Origin: Legionella sainthelensi
GTDB taxonomy: Bacteria > Pseudomonadota > Gammaproteobacteria > Legionellales > Legionellaceae
Direction: 5' to 3'
DNA: 64,000 nucleotides
NCBI RefSeq assembly: GCF_900637685.1
Contig: NZ_LR134388.1
Span: 758,001-822,000 of the forward strand
Positions 1-9,619 of the stretch are shown in pieces (positions within the stretch are counted from its first letter, which is position 1; each line of letters opens with the position of its first letter). A program made the translations under genes and the position numbers. A model generated the notes under the pieces. It ran no database searches. It saw only the letters and a program-made list of their open reading frames with translations, and was not told where the DNA came from.

Positions 1-350
1 TTTACTACTTCATCTCGCCAGGTTTTGTAATCGGTATTTAAAGTGCTCTTCGCCGGAGTTGGGTTTATATGTGGCGCAGTTGGCGTTTTAAAGAGAAAAT
101 CAAAATGGCCATGGGCGTATGCGTCTTCAAATAAATTATAGACATGAGAAAGTTCTTTAAATTGTTCTGCTGCATTCGGCAATTGATTTTTATCAGGATG
201 GACTTTAAGAGCCTTTTTTTTATAAGCTTTTTTTATTTCATCTAAAATCTTTTCTGAGGATAGATCTTGTAAGTTCTGTGAAGAAAGTTCTAATACCTTA
301 AGAGCTGAATTCAAGTTTTGAGTATTAATAAACTGATCGGTAAACGGCAT
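1..350 (-). CDS. J-domain (DnaJ-like) protein, C-terminus beyond window
   Basis: Reading the minus strand from an ATG at 350 gives an open frame of 116 codons that runs off the left edge. An N-terminal extension of about 30 residues leads into a J-domain: a basic helix with KKAYKKKALKV, then the HPD tripeptide at residues 51-53 and a helix with the QFKELSHVYNLF pattern. HPD is the motif that stimulates the ATPase of Hsp70 partners. A Pro/Thr-rich stretch follows. No Gly/Phe or Cys-rich zinc domain is visible in the part seen, so this is a J-domain protein of the type III kind rather than canonical DnaJ. Such proteins occur among secreted Legionella proteins, but translocation cannot be judged from this fragment. 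Confidence 0.8.
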   Translation of the reverse strand, partial: MPFTDQFINTQNLNSALKVLELSSQNLQDLSSEKILDEIKKAYKKKALKVHPDKNQLPNAAEQFKELSHVYNLFEDAYAHGHFDFLFKTPTAPHINPTPAKSTLNTDYKTWRDEVV

Positions 351-537
351 TAAAATGTCCTTAATAAAATTTAAACGACAAATAATAGCATAGGTTGATC
401 TATTTTGAATCAGAAAGTTATAAAAATTGTTCATAATAATTTTTTAGATCCAGAAAAGATTGTTGTACTGTTTGATAGCTATTTTAGATTCTGACATGGG
501 GTAGGAGCGTTCTGGATGGCATCCAGTTTTATAGAGA

Positions 538-1323
538 TCATTCTATCTCCCATTGCATGAAGATGAGTTTAAAATCATCAGACCAATCAGTCCATTCATG
601 TTTTTCAAATGCTTTGACATAAACGAAATCACCTGGATTAACCAGTACTTTTTGGTTGGTACTACCATGCCGAAATTGAGCAGTGCCCGATACTACGAAA
701 TGAATTTCATTTTTATATCCAGGATTGATGTGTTCAAAAGGAGGATTTTTATCGGGTACTACTATTCCCACTGTAACCTTATTCTCCTCCAGAATTCGGA
801 TGGCTCCTGGATTGGGTGCGGGCAACATTTTCAAAATATCCGTGTCGCGGATAATACGTGCGAGATCAGCTTCTTCAGGAGCTTGTAAATATTGTTGCAT
901 AAATGCAAATATTTCTTGTTGATATTCTAGAATATTGTGTGATGAACTAATAAATTGAGCGATATCAGGTCTGGGACGTGAAATGGCAGTTAATTGGTGA
1001 GGTGTTATAAATGAATTTTGGGGAGAATGAATAATCATACACGGATGTTGATGGCTCATCGTTAAATAATTGCTAAGTACTTTGGGATGAATCAAAATTA
1101 TTGCTTTAAATGCATGAATCTTGTTTGATATATTCCATCCCAATTCGCATTGATTTCCCAATGCAATAAGTACGGTCTTATTTTTTTGAGCAATGTCTTC
1201 AAGCGCGCTAACGAGACAATCCTGAAACTCTATAATTTCTAAGTTCTTATTGTTTTTTAATAAGGTAATAAGTTCATCGGCTTGTGCCAGCGCATGGTCT
1301 TTTAAAATTATTATTTTACTCAT
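538..1323 (-). CDS. cupin-domain protein with N-terminal hydrolase-like region
   Basis: About 261 residues from the ATG at 1323, ten bases after the stop of the upstream gene. An ATG further upstream would overlap that gene, so the shorter form is preferred. The C-terminal ~110 residues form a cupin barrel: PGYKNEIHFVVSGTAQFRHG, a PGDFVYVKAFEKHEW second motif and a final beta strand. These are the usual metal-site motifs, with Glu/His ligands partly kept. The N-terminal half resembles an alpha/beta-hydrolase-like Rossmann segment (VLIALGNQCELG, AIILIHP) but no catalytic triad was identified. The substrate is unknown. Co-orientation and tight spacing suggest translation with the NTF2-like gene upstream. 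Confidence 0.7.
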   Translation of the reverse strand: MSKIIILKDHALAQADELITLLKNNKNLEIIEFQDCLVSALEDIAQKNKTVLIALGNQCELGWNISNKIHAFKAIILIHPKVLSNYLTMSHQHPCMIIHSPQNSFITPHQLTAISRPRPDIAQFISSSHNILEYQQEIFAFMQQYLQAPEEADLARIIRDTDILKMLPAPNPGAIRILEENKVTVGIVVPDKNPPFEHINPGYKNEIHFVVSGTAQFRHGSTNQKVLVNPGDFVYVKAFEKHEWTDWSDDFKLIFMQWEIE

Positions 1324-1333
1324 GCTATTTCTG

Positions 1334-1752
1334 CTACTTAATCCAAGTTTCATGCAAATGTCGCCAAAGCAATGGTTGTTTCGGATTGTTCGTCGGAACA
1401 AAAATTGCAGTGGATAAGCGTCTCAAATGCTCGTTTTCAGGGAGCCGTTGTAATTCTTCATAGCTCACGATAACATTATCCGCGCAAGAAAAGATCTCTT
1501 TAAATTGTTCGATTTTAATGGTTACCTCAGGACGCGAACCTGCTGCATTAAGATACCAAGTGCTAAGCCATACATAATCTCTTAAGATTCCATCGGGCTG
1601 GATTATAGTAAAATTCGGATGAAAATAACTTAAAAAAGGCAATCGCTCTTCATTAACCATTTTTTGTGAAATAAATCCTGTATTTGGACATGAAGTTCAA
1701 CGACTTCTTGATAAGCTTGTTTAAATTGGTTCTGCAGGGATGTATTTTGCAT
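1334..1752 (-). pseudogene. NTF2/DUF4440-like small protein, frameshifted in an A run
   Basis: An ATG at 1752 opens a frame that reads MQNTSLQNQFKQ...IQDLFHKK. A second frame starts at 1660 (MVNEERLPFLSYFHPNF...) and ends at 1334. The junction is a run of six A on the coding strand (1660-1665). Adding one A joins the two frames into a continuous protein of about 139 residues. The order helix, then FHPNFTIIQPDG, then WLSTW, then a C-terminal beta sheet, matches SnoaL/DUF4440-type NTF2-like proteins. The start at 1660 alone has no recognisable ribosome binding site and would lose the first helix. It is therefore either a pseudogene, a base-calling error in a homopolymer, or a slippage-dependent gene. 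Function unknown. Confidence 0.6.
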
Positions 1753-1901
1753 GTCTAGAGTCTAATTTAGGTACAATTTCTACATTATAGCCTAAAGTCA
1801 TTAAGTTAATGAGAGTTCGATATAAAAGGAAAAAAATTTATGTTGTTTCAAACGTTCTCATGTACCAGTTGTTTTTGCCTTTTCTTGCACGTAAAAGTCA
1901 T

Positions 1902-4321
1902 TTATTTTTCTATACCTTTTAAATTTTCTGTGCGTTTGGGCCAGGTAAAATGGAATACAGCACCTTGGTCTTTGGCGGATTCGACCCATATATTCGAGCC
2001 ATGGGTTTCAACAATTTTTTTTGCGATACTAAGTCCTACTCCGCAACTTTCGAAAATATCACGAGGTTGCAGCGTTTGAAAAAGTTGAAAAATTCGATCT
2101 TGATAGGCACTTTCTATTCCCGGCCCATCATCAGCAACAAAAAACTCATAGTAACGTTTTTTTTCAACAACGCCCACTTTAATGTGCCCCTTATGAAGAT
2201 GATGATGTTTTACACTATTATCAATTAGTTCATAAAGAACTTCTTGTAATGGTGTTTTTTCTGCTTTGATAGGAAAAGAGCATCGATCGCAATGAATATC
2301 GAAATCGTTTGCAGTATCTACTTTATGAGCAACATTACTTACTAATTCGGGAAAGTTAATTGTCTCAATTTTTGAATGTATCACCCCAGCTTGAGCATAT
2401 TTTAATAGCCCATCCAATAAATTCGACATTCGATAAGCGCGCTGCCTTAAAAAGGTCAGATATTTTCGAGACTGAGGGGTCAGTTGGTTTTCGGTATCTT
2501 CTTCAATCCATGAAACCAGATGTTCTATTGCGGGTAATGGTGATTTTAAATCATGAGACGCTAAATAAACAAAGCGCTCTAATTCATCTTCTGCATTTTT
2601 AACTAAAATTAAATTTGCAATTCGTGCTTTAAGCTCTTGAGTTGAAAAAGGTTTTGTCATGTAGTCTTGGGCGCCTTCTTGGAGTATGCGCACACGAAGA
2701 TCATCATCTGCTTTCGCAGTGACAATCATAATAGGGGTGGAAATCAAGGAGGAATGCTTTCTTATAGCATGAACCATTTCGATTCCATTCATATTAGGCA
2801 TCATGATATCACTGATAATTACATGGGGAAGCAGCTCGATCGCTTTGTCTAAACCTTCTTTACCGTCTTGAGCACAGGTAATGCGGTAATCTTTACTTAA
2901 AATGTCACATAAAAATTCATTCATTGCTAAATTATCTTCTACTATTAAAATCAGAGGGCTGTTGGCATTTTTTACCCCTTTTGTTTGCAGGACTCTGGTT
3001 TTTAGTTGTTTTTTTACATAACGAGGTATTTCAAGCATTCCTAATGGGGGTTGTTTAGGATGTACTAGTTGGTTTTCCGGGGCTTTTAGTGGAATTTGAA
3101 TGACAAAAAGTGCACCACCTAATTTTGATTGCTGCACATTAATCGTACCTTTATGTAACGCCACAAAATCTTTTACAATTGCTAATCCTAAACCAGTACC
3201 TGCTGAATGATACAAGCTTTCCTCCATTTGGAAGAAACGTTCAAAAATTGCCTCTTTAAATTGCGAAGGGATTCCAGGGCCATTATCTTCAATACAAAAT
3301 TCGGCATAATTATTTTTTTGTATAATTTGAGCTTTATTTTGCCATGAATTGGATTAAATTTAATTGAATTGGAGAGCAGGTTAAGGATGACACGCTCCAT
3401 TTTTTCACCATCAATCTGAATGAAGAGCTCTTTAGGTAAATCACAAGAAACTTGAAATTTTTTCGCTTCAATATCTGCTTCAAATAAAGATAATACTTTT
3501 CTAATAAGGCGCACAAAATCAATATTGTAATAACTGATTTCTAATTTTGCTGCATCAAATTTTGCAATATCTAATAAATCATTCACATGTTTTGATAAGA
3601 GAAGAGCATTCTCTTTTATTAAGCGTAATTTTTTTGTTTGTGAGGGTGTTAGTGGTTTATCTCGTAATAATGTATCGATTGGTCCTAAAATTAACATCAG
3701 CGGTGTGCGTAATTCATGACTAATGTTTGCAAAAAATTGAGTTTTCATTTGATCCAATAAGGCTAAGTGACTATTTACCTCTTGCAATTGTTTATTTACT
3801 GTCTGAATTTCCTGGGCGCGTTGATAAATTTCGATTTCCATTTCTCCGGCTCGGGTACGAAGTTCTTCCATAATTTTTAGTTGTTCAGAACGAGATTTTT
3901 TTAATTGAATGTATTCTGTAACATCTTCAACTCGGTGGATAATATATTTAACTCGGTTACGGGCATCTAAAACAGGTAAATTAATTGGACTCCAATACCG
4001 TTCCTCATATCCACCTCCTTTTTCTCGCGGAAGACGAATATCGTATTTTTGAATTGCCATGGTGTCATGGGTTTTATTTTTTAAGACTCTATTTAATGAG
4101 GCACGTAAATTAATTTCTCCTGTCGCGTGGGGATCTTCTGGATTATCTGGAAATGCTTTAAATATATTCTTACCTATAATTTGTTCTCTAGTAACCATTG
4201 TAGAGCGCAGATAATTATTACTTGCCGCAATAATCGTAAAATTCTTATCTAAAATAAGATAAAGACCCGGGATCGATTCAAAAATTACTTTAAAGTCAAC
4301 TTCTCCTTTTTTATTTTCCAT
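1902..4321 (-). pseudogene. hybrid sensor histidine kinase, frameshifted in an A run
   Basis: The ATG at 4321 follows a good ribosome binding site (GAGGGAT). The first frame encodes a PAS domain (residues ~10-125), a coiled coil (~130-190), an HisKA box with SHELRTPL and the N-box of an ATPase domain (LNLLSNSIKFN). It then loses sense after KLKLYKK. The rest of the ATPase (EDNGPGIP, GTGLGLAIV), a receiver domain (IVEDN, SDIMMPNMNG, TAK, KPF) and a second HisKA-like box (SHDLKSPL) with a second ATPase module (DGPGIE, GVGLSIAKKI) follow in another frame down to 1902. The shift lies at seven A (3313-3319). One extra A makes an 806-residue protein, and the total length fits exactly. PAS sensing, phosphorelay and membrane-free topology are inferred. 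Confidence 0.8.
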
Positions 4322-4475
4322 CTGTGATCCCTCTTATTGCTTGTATGTTTTAAGTATAAAATATTTACAATATTTTTAAAGTAAATGCAGTTTGATGATT
4401 AGATGGATTTGTTGAAACTAAAGAGAATTTTTGAATAATTAGGGGGGGCGATGATTTTTAATGCAATTTTTCATA

Positions 4476-4499
4476 AGCTCGGAGCTTTTGCTCCGAGCT
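4476..4499 (-). terminator. hairpin terminator downstream of the 81-residue gene
   Basis: A perfect 10-bp stem (AGCTCGGAGC / GCTCCGAGCT) with a four-base loop lies just past the stop at 4506 when read on the minus strand. It is followed by TATGAAAAATT, a weak T-containing tail. The position and stem strength fit intrinsic termination; the poor T-tract lowers certainty. Confidence 0.6.
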
Positions 4500-4505
4500 G
4501 ACTCT

Positions 4506-4751
4506 TTATTTTGCAGGAACTTCTTTCCACCAATTGGTTTTGGTTTCTGTTGCCCAGTGACCTTCACGCATACGAGCAACAAAGGCTTCAGCTTTTTCAG
4601 GAGATGATGTTTTTGGATCTAATTGAATGCACCAATCCCATTCACCTGTTGTAGACCACATTTTTTGTACGCCATCCCATTTTGCCATTTCATTCATAGC
4701 AGACATAGGTTTGTTACTTTTCATAAAAATTACACTATTCCATGCATCCAT
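4506..4751 (-). CDS. small conserved-looking protein, Lrp/AsnC RAM-like fold
   Basis: An 81-residue protein rich in Trp. The pattern VQKMWSTTGEWDWCIQL, followed by a helix and a closing strand, resembles the ligand-binding (RAM/dimeric alpha-beta barrel) half of Lrp/AsnC proteins, without any helix-turn-helix. That assignment is by pattern only. It stands alone, with a hairpin terminator immediately downstream and about 180 bases separating it from the upstream gene. Function is not known. Confidence 0.6.
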   Translation of the reverse strand: MDAWNSVIFMKSNKPMSAMNEMAKWDGVQKMWSTTGEWDWCIQLDPKTSSPEKAEAFVARMREGHWATETKTNWWKEVPAK

Positions 4752-4934
4752 TATTACTGTCCTTATAAAAAATTTTATTTAAAATAAGCTTGGAGTAATT
4801 CAAGCTTATTAAGAATAGAATACTTCTAGAATTCTTTCCATGGATGGCACAAGTTTTTATGATCAATTGTAATACTTATAATATGGGGAAAGTATCTAAA
4901 CTATTTGCTGGTGTCTGCCAATAATAAGATAGCT

Positions 4935-5429
4935 TCAAAAATCGGGTAAGTGTGAGACAATCGCTTTGCGGGCCGCAGCAAAGTGATAATTATCCCAGAC
5001 AATATTTATTTGTAATACATCTTTATCCAAAGCATCATTGTAGGCTGCTAACCCGATCAATAAGTGAGAAAATTTAATTTTTTTAAACTGAGCGATGCTT
5101 TCAAGTAAAGTCAATCGTTCAATTTTCGATCCACTAAGATCATCTCCTAACTCATCATTGAGGCCATGAAACTTCTCTCGAAACCACTCCTCTAAGGGAT
5201 GGTTGCATATAAAGACGTGCGATATTTGAAAACCACCCGCGGCGCGTGTGTCGAGGACTTGCTTTATATTTATGCATTTTGAGTTTTTTTTGATGTATTC
5301 AAAAGCTTCAGCGAATAAAGGAGTTAACTGAAAGGTTTGTACCTGCATCAGGGCTCGTAATTCGATTAATGATTTTCTTACATGGTCATTCTTTTCATTT
5401 TCTTTTTGTTCATCGATTGTCTTTATCAT
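4935..5429 (-). CDS. hypothetical protein, 164 residues
   Basis: A soluble, mainly helical protein with no signal peptide or membrane segment. The start is highly charged (DEQKENEKNDHVRKS), and the C-terminus is mixed alpha/beta with aromatic residues (IVWDNYHFAAARKAIV). I do not recognise a family. It lies 38 bases downstream of the 268-residue orphan at 5468-6274 in the same orientation, so the two are probably co-transcribed and may act together. Codon use resembles the neighbours. Confidence 0.6.
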   Translation of the reverse strand: MIKTIDEQKENEKNDHVRKSLIELRALMQVQTFQLTPLFAEAFEYIKKNSKCINIKQVLDTRAAGGFQISHVFICNHPLEEWFREKFHGLNDELGDDLSGSKIERLTLLESIAQFKKIKFSHLLIGLAAYNDALDKDVLQINIVWDNYHFAAARKAIVSHLPDF

Positions 5430-5467
5430 ACTGTGCAGACAGGTAGCATTTGTATGTTCCTCGTGAA

Positions 5468-6274
5468 TTATTTTTTTAAAGTTTTCCGGAAATCATTGGG
5501 TAATGATAGGGCTTGTTGACTGCCTAATATCTCTAATAAACGCTGCTCAAATATAGTTTTATCTAATTCATTATATAATGGCGCAGCTTTTATAAACAGA
5601 TTGGCATGTTCTTCTTCCAGATGTTCTTGAAGCATTCTATATGTCCACCCCTCAACTGTGGGGAGGTCGCTTGCTTCAACCATACCCCCACCTGGTAATT
5701 GATAGAGGCCATGACGTTTTGCAAAGCGAATTTGTCCTTTCGCATCAACATTTATTCTATCTACAGCCTCATTGAAAAGCTTCCTGAACATTTGAATTTG
5801 AATTGGATATAATTGATTTACTGGTGGATGATTAATATCGAGTTGATCTAAATTAAAGGTGCCTTCTTGGCCAGTTTTTTTAAGATGTTCTTTTTGAGCA
5901 GTACGGAATTTTTCCCAAATTTGAGGAGTATATTCAGAGATGGGTTTTTTTAATCTCATTTGTCCTGGCGAACCAAATTCAAACCAATCGCATAACTCAG
6001 CATCAATGTCCATTTTATAGAAATCAAACAAAATATCAAAAAATTGTTGATTTTCGATTCGGTTTAAAACATCGGCATAGTTAATTAATGTTGCAGTATA
6101 ACATAATACTTTATAGTGTTCCTTTGCGTCACCTTTAGATATTATGTGCCCAGATAATTTTTGTACGGCACTAAGTGCATCTAGCAGCATAACTCTTCTT
6201 CTTAGAGCATTTGTATTTTTATAGTGGAGCAACATGGGTTCAATGTCACTAAATAGTTGTATCTGAGAAGACAT
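5468..6274 (-). CDS. hypothetical protein, 268 residues
   Basis: Soluble and alpha-helical throughout, starting MSSQIQLFSDIEPML. There are no transmembrane segments. A Gly-rich turn (YQLPGGGMVEASDLPTVEGW) sits at about residues 190-210 and separates a long N-terminal helical region from a C-terminal helical bundle. No known family was recognised. It is followed at 38 bases by the 164-residue orphan gene. The size, solubility and absence of a bacterial domain are compatible with a type IV effector, but nothing in the sequence proves secretion. Confidence 0.6.
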   Translation of the reverse strand: MSSQIQLFSDIEPMLLHYKNTNALRRRVMLLDALSAVQKLSGHIISKGDAKEHYKVLCYTATLINYADVLNRIENQQFFDILFDFYKMDIDAELCDWFEFGSPGQMRLKKPISEYTPQIWEKFRTAQKEHLKKTGQEGTFNLDQLDINHPPVNQLYPIQIQMFRKLFNEAVDRINVDAKGQIRFAKRHGLYQLPGGGMVEASDLPTVEGWTYRMLQEHLEEEHANLFIKAAPLYNELDKTIFEQRLLEILGSQQALSLPNDFRKTLKK

Positions 6275-6339
6275 ATTTATTCCTAAGCCTATTTAAGGGG
6301 TATTGTGATTTAGGGCTGCATAACACTTAATCAATTATC

Positions 6340-6660
6340 TTAAGCATTTGCTCGAGCAGGAAAGAAAATAAGGTGTTCTTTTTTTATTATTTTAGTTAAG
6401 TATTCTAAAGCTACAGTAATTTTTGCGTGTTCGTCAAAAAACTCAATAATTATAGGAAGAGAAAAGGGTATTTCTAGAAAAGAACCATTATGGACATTTG
6501 TTTCACCAAAGCCACTAATAGCGCGAAAAACACTTATCCCGCGAATTTTGGCTTCATTTTGCAGATAATTTAAAATAGAAGGAATATTTTCGGCTCGTTC
6601 TAAGGTATAAATTCGTACTACGGTAATTTCTACAGTTGGAATCTTAATTTCGCTTGTCAT
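6340..6660 (-). CDS. DUF190-family (PII-like) protein
   Basis: 106 residues from the ATG at 6660, which has a very strong ribosome binding site (GGGAGG) directly upstream. An in-frame ATG at 6720 lacks one. The protein shows the DUF190 pattern: VEITVVRIYTLE, a helix, KIRGISVFRAISGFGE, then a beta strand with LPIIIEFFDEHAKI and a final helix. DUF190 proteins have a PII-like ferredoxin fold and are often found next to the fluoride channel CrcB. No crcB is present here. The role is probably small-molecule sensing, but the ligand is unknown. Confidence 0.8.
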   Translation of the reverse strand: MTSEIKIPTVEITVVRIYTLERAENIPSILNYLQNEAKIRGISVFRAISGFGETNVHNGSFLEIPFSLPIIIEFFDEHAKITVALEYLTKIIKKEHLIFFPARANA

Positions 6661-6906
6661 GCTCCCTCCCTTTACAGCACTAATGAACGCGTCCTCATTT
6701 TCATCAAGTATACCAAACACAAGATTTTATTCAGAACATTTAAAAATAAAAATTAGTTTCTAAAAGTGCATTTGCAAATTTAGCTCATGCTCTATAATAC
6801 GTTGTTTGCAGTAGTTTTGGAAAAAATTGCTGTTTACTGTAAAGTTAATGTTTACCTACACTAGCAAAAATTTTAATCTGCATAAATGATTTAAAAAAGG
6901 TATTCC

Positions 6907-7917
6907 ATGAAAAGGATATTTAAAGTCTCAAAAAATGAGATTAATTTACCTGTCATCGTGATTGTTATCAGTGTATTAATTGGTATTTATCATATTTTTT
7001 CTTATTTGATTCCTTTTACAAGTCATGCTTTTGTGGTGACTAATGTGACACCTGTTGCAGCAGATGTTTCCGGTTTTATTACTAAGATTTATGTACATAA
7101 TGGGAGTATGGTCAAAAAAGATCAGCCGTTATTTGAGGTTTATCAGAAACCTTATTGTTTAGCGTATGAATACGCAAAAGCACGGCATGAAGAAGCAATA
7201 GAGTCTCTCAAAGTGATTAATCGGCAAACACAAAAAACTGAAACATTATTAGCTGCTGCAAAATATGCTTACGAAAAAGCAAAGTTTGAATATCAATTAA
7301 AAAAAGCACCTAGTGTTCGCGAGGCATTGTCAAAACTTGAAGTGCGCACGCTTGATTATGACTTGCATTCGTTGGAACAAAAGATGGATTCACTCAAAAA
7401 GCAAATTGCTATTGAAGATCAGCAAATCATTCAGCAAAGAAAACTCATTAAAGCACTCAAAGCAGAAAAACATAATGCTCGCGTTAACCTTGACTTAACT
7501 ACAGTCAGAGCTCCGACTGATGGCGTAGTTGATAATCTTTATATTGGTCCAGGAACACCAGTTAAAATTCATGAACCCTTATTCTCATTTATTGATACGT
7601 CAAAGTGGTGGGTACAAGCAAATTTATATGAAACTGACTTACGTCGCGTAAGGCCTGGTGATAAAGTGTACATAATACTTCGTATGTATTATTTTAATAA
7701 AATCTTTCATGGGCGAATAGTCAATACTATATGGGCTGCGGACCGGCAAACAACTGATCCACGGACGCAGCAGCAGAAAGTAGGCAGTAACAATCAATGG
7801 CTTTTGGAGCCACAACGTTTTCCAATCCAGATAGAAATTCTTGATCCGGATCCTGAATATCCTCTTCATCCTGGTGCTAGCGCCTATGTTTATATCAAGA
7901 CTCACCCACATCATTGA
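6907..7917 (+). CDS. HlyD/EmrA-type membrane fusion protein
   Basis: First gene of an efflux operon, with an AAAGG ribosome binding site before the ATG. A single N-terminal membrane anchor (residues ~15-38) is followed by the first half of a lipoyl-like domain (AADVSGFITKIYVHNGSMVKKDQ). A long alpha-hairpin coiled coil (~85-195) comes next, then the second lipoyl half (VRAPTDGVVDNLYI) and a beta-barrel domain. The 336-residue length is normal for periplasmic adaptors of FUSC-type exporters such as AaeA. It should bridge the inner-membrane permease and outer-membrane channel encoded next. The permease ORF overlaps its 3' end, implying translational coupling. Confidence 0.9.
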   Translation: MKRIFKVSKNEINLPVIVIVISVLIGIYHIFSYLIPFTSHAFVVTNVTPVAADVSGFITKIYVHNGSMVKKDQPLFEVYQKPYCLAYEYAKARHEEAIESLKVINRQTQKTETLLAAAKYAYEKAKFEYQLKKAPSVREALSKLEVRTLDYDLHSLEQKMDSLKKQIAIEDQQIIQQRKLIKALKAEKHNARVNLDLTTVRAPTDGVVDNLYIGPGTPVKIHEPLFSFIDTSKWWVQANLYETDLRRVRPGDKVYIILRMYYFNKIFHGRIVNTIWAADRQTTDPRTQQQKVGSNNQWLLEPQRFPIQIEILDPDPEYPLHPGASAYVYIKTHPHH

Positions 7918-8788
7918 AGCCTATGATCCTTACGGAAATCACCGTGTGAATGGAATGAAAGCCGCTTATGTTTTATTGATTCTTTTTGCGGTTAATTTCG
8001 TTTTTTCCATTCCCAACCCTTACTTTTATTATTTTTATATTCCGCTAACTGCAATGGCTGCCGAAGTAGTGGGTGAAACAATGAAGAAAAAAAACTTACT
8101 GCTTTTTTATTGTATATTATGGTCTGCTATTAGTGCGTTTCTTTTTGATATTTTTTCTATTACCCCCTTTTTTCCTGTTTTTGCATTTTTTTATTCGTTT
8201 CTGCTGTACTTAATTGCTATTAAAAGCAGAATGCATACCATTGTCATTGCCCCTGTTGCATTAAGTTTGGGCGCTTATTCATTATTGTATGGAGATATTA
8301 ATACGAGTGTTTATGCAGTTCTAAATAATTGCTTAAACACTTTTATTGCAATGGCAGTAGTCTTTGCTGCATTAGCTTTTTTTCCTCGCAGCTATTATTA
8401 TCGTCTTTGGTTAAGATCATTATTATTATTGATGGCACAAATTACGGAACATTTATCCTTAATGGTTGCCAATCAAAGAATTATTTTTGATCCTGTCCGC
8501 GGTCATACGACTCATTTAGTACGCTATGCCAGGATGTTGCCTCGTTCTTTTCCACTGCGTTCGATTTGGAAGATTAATTTACTTATGAATCAACTGCATT
8601 TACTTGTTAGTGTTACGGAGGCTGAGGCTATTATGATGGATAGTGAAAAAATTAACTTATTTATTCAAAAGCTCCATGTTTTTAAAGAAGCTATTGAAAA
8701 AGAACGGCCTTGTGATTTAGCCGAAACGCCTTGGGTTATTTTAAATAAATTAGTACATTCTTGGAATTATCTGTGTTTAAAAATATAG
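7886..8788 (+). CDS. FUSC-family transporter, N-terminal half
   Basis: About 300 residues from the ATG at 7886, which overlaps the end of the adaptor gene. A TTG at 7841 in the same frame is an alternative start. Six hydrophobic segments lie between residues ~15 and 165 (AAYVLLILFAVNFVFSI, LLFYCILWSAISAFLF, and others), followed by a soluble helical region. This is the first membrane half of a fusaric-acid/aromatic-acid exporter (FUSC/AaeB type). These proteins are normally one chain of about 650 residues with two such halves. Here the second half is a separate, overlapping ORF. Confidence 0.8.
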   Translation: MFISRLTHIIEAYDPYGNHRVNGMKAAYVLLILFAVNFVFSIPNPYFYYFYIPLTAMAAEVVGETMKKKNLLLFYCILWSAISAFLFDIFSITPFFPVFAFFYSFLLYLIAIKSRMHTIVIAPVALSLGAYSLLYGDINTSVYAVLNNCLNTFIAMAVVFAALAFFPRSYYYRLWLRSLLLLMAQITEHLSLMVANQRIIFDPVRGHTTHLVRYARMLPRSFPLRSIWKINLLMNQLHLLVSVTEAEAIMMDSEKINLFIQKLHVFKEAIEKERPCDLAETPWVILNKLVHSWNYLCLKI

Positions 8789-9618
8789 ATTATCGAAAAA
8801 CACGAGCACTTCAGATTTGTCTTGTTTTTGCCACCGCTTTAGCAGTCCAAAGGGTGATGGGATATTCTCATGCAGGATGGATAGGTTTTGCTGTAATGAT
8901 GATTTATGCGGGTTTTGATAAGGGGGCAAGCTTATTACGTACTACCCACCGATTTTGGGGGGCTGTTTTGGGATTGCTTCTGTCTTATTTTTTGTGGGTT
9001 ATGGGGCAAATAGATTTTCGTTTAATTTTGATTGTTATTCCTTTTATCGTGTTTATGGCATATTTTTCTTTAGGTAAACTTTATGCGTTTCCAACTATTT
9101 TTACAGTGACTTTGACCTCGTTAGGCACTGATTATTATGGAGGGAATAATTACGCTGTGCCTAACTTCTTTTTTGATTATCTGTTGTCCACCGTCGTTGC
9201 TTTTTTATTGTGTTTCATGTTTGAGTTTTTCGTATTTCGCGGCAGCCAATTATCACGCAAATTTTATCTTGATTTACAAAAAAGAATTATTACCCGTTTA
9301 AATAAACTCTTTCATATAGTGATCCAACGACCCATGCGCGATAGTACTTATTTACAAGTAAGTATTGCATTGAACACAAACATATTGGATTTGTATGCTT
9401 TTGTTGATGCAGCAAAGCATGAGACTCATCCAGAAATAAATTTTCTTGAAGAATTGTCTTTTTTCAGCTCAGTGGTACAACAAGCTTATCATAATATACG
9501 TAGATTATTTGTTTTATCACCTCATCGTAATGAATTATTGGAATTAGAAACTCAAAACATACTCCAGCAGCTTGCACGAGAAAACCAAAGCCAAAGGAAA
9601 AAATACATTGGAGAGTAA
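8761..9618 (+). CDS. FUSC-family transporter, C-terminal half
   Basis: 285 residues from a TTG start, overlapping the preceding ORF by 28 bases in another frame; a GTG at 8773 is an alternative. Five or six membrane helices (residues ~20-160) include the FUSC_2-type pattern GYSHAGWIGFAVMMIYAGF. A cytosolic helical tail follows. With the preceding ORF it makes a full AaeB-like permease. The upstream frame is closed by a TAA at 8746-8748, so either the gene is naturally split and coupled, or a frameshift lies in the overlap. It probably exports an aromatic or amphipathic compound using the proton gradient. Confidence 0.8.
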   Translation: MELSVFKNIDYRKTRALQICLVFATALAVQRVMGYSHAGWIGFAVMMIYAGFDKGASLLRTTHRFWGAVLGLLLSYFLWVMGQIDFRLILIVIPFIVFMAYFSLGKLYAFPTIFTVTLTSLGTDYYGGNNYAVPNFFFDYLLSTVVAFLLCFMFEFFVFRGSQLSRKFYLDLQKRIITRLNKLFHIVIQRPMRDSTYLQVSIALNTNILDLYAFVDAAKHETHPEINFLEELSFFSSVVQQAYHNIRRLFVLSPHRNELLELETQNILQQLARENQSQRKKYIGE

Positions 9619-9619
9619 A

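Noticed and set aside
1840-2852. Plus-strand ORFs opposite the histidine kinase
   Set aside because: They mirror strongly coding minus-strand sequence with kinase motifs and have no domain sense or ribosome sites.
4441-4450. Seven-G run as a phase-variable tract
   Set aside because: It lies in non-coding sequence outside any visible promoter or ORF, so no switch can be argued.
7639-7914. 91-codon minus-strand ORF in the adaptor gene
   Set aside because: Antisense to the conserved lipoyl/beta-barrel part of the adaptor.
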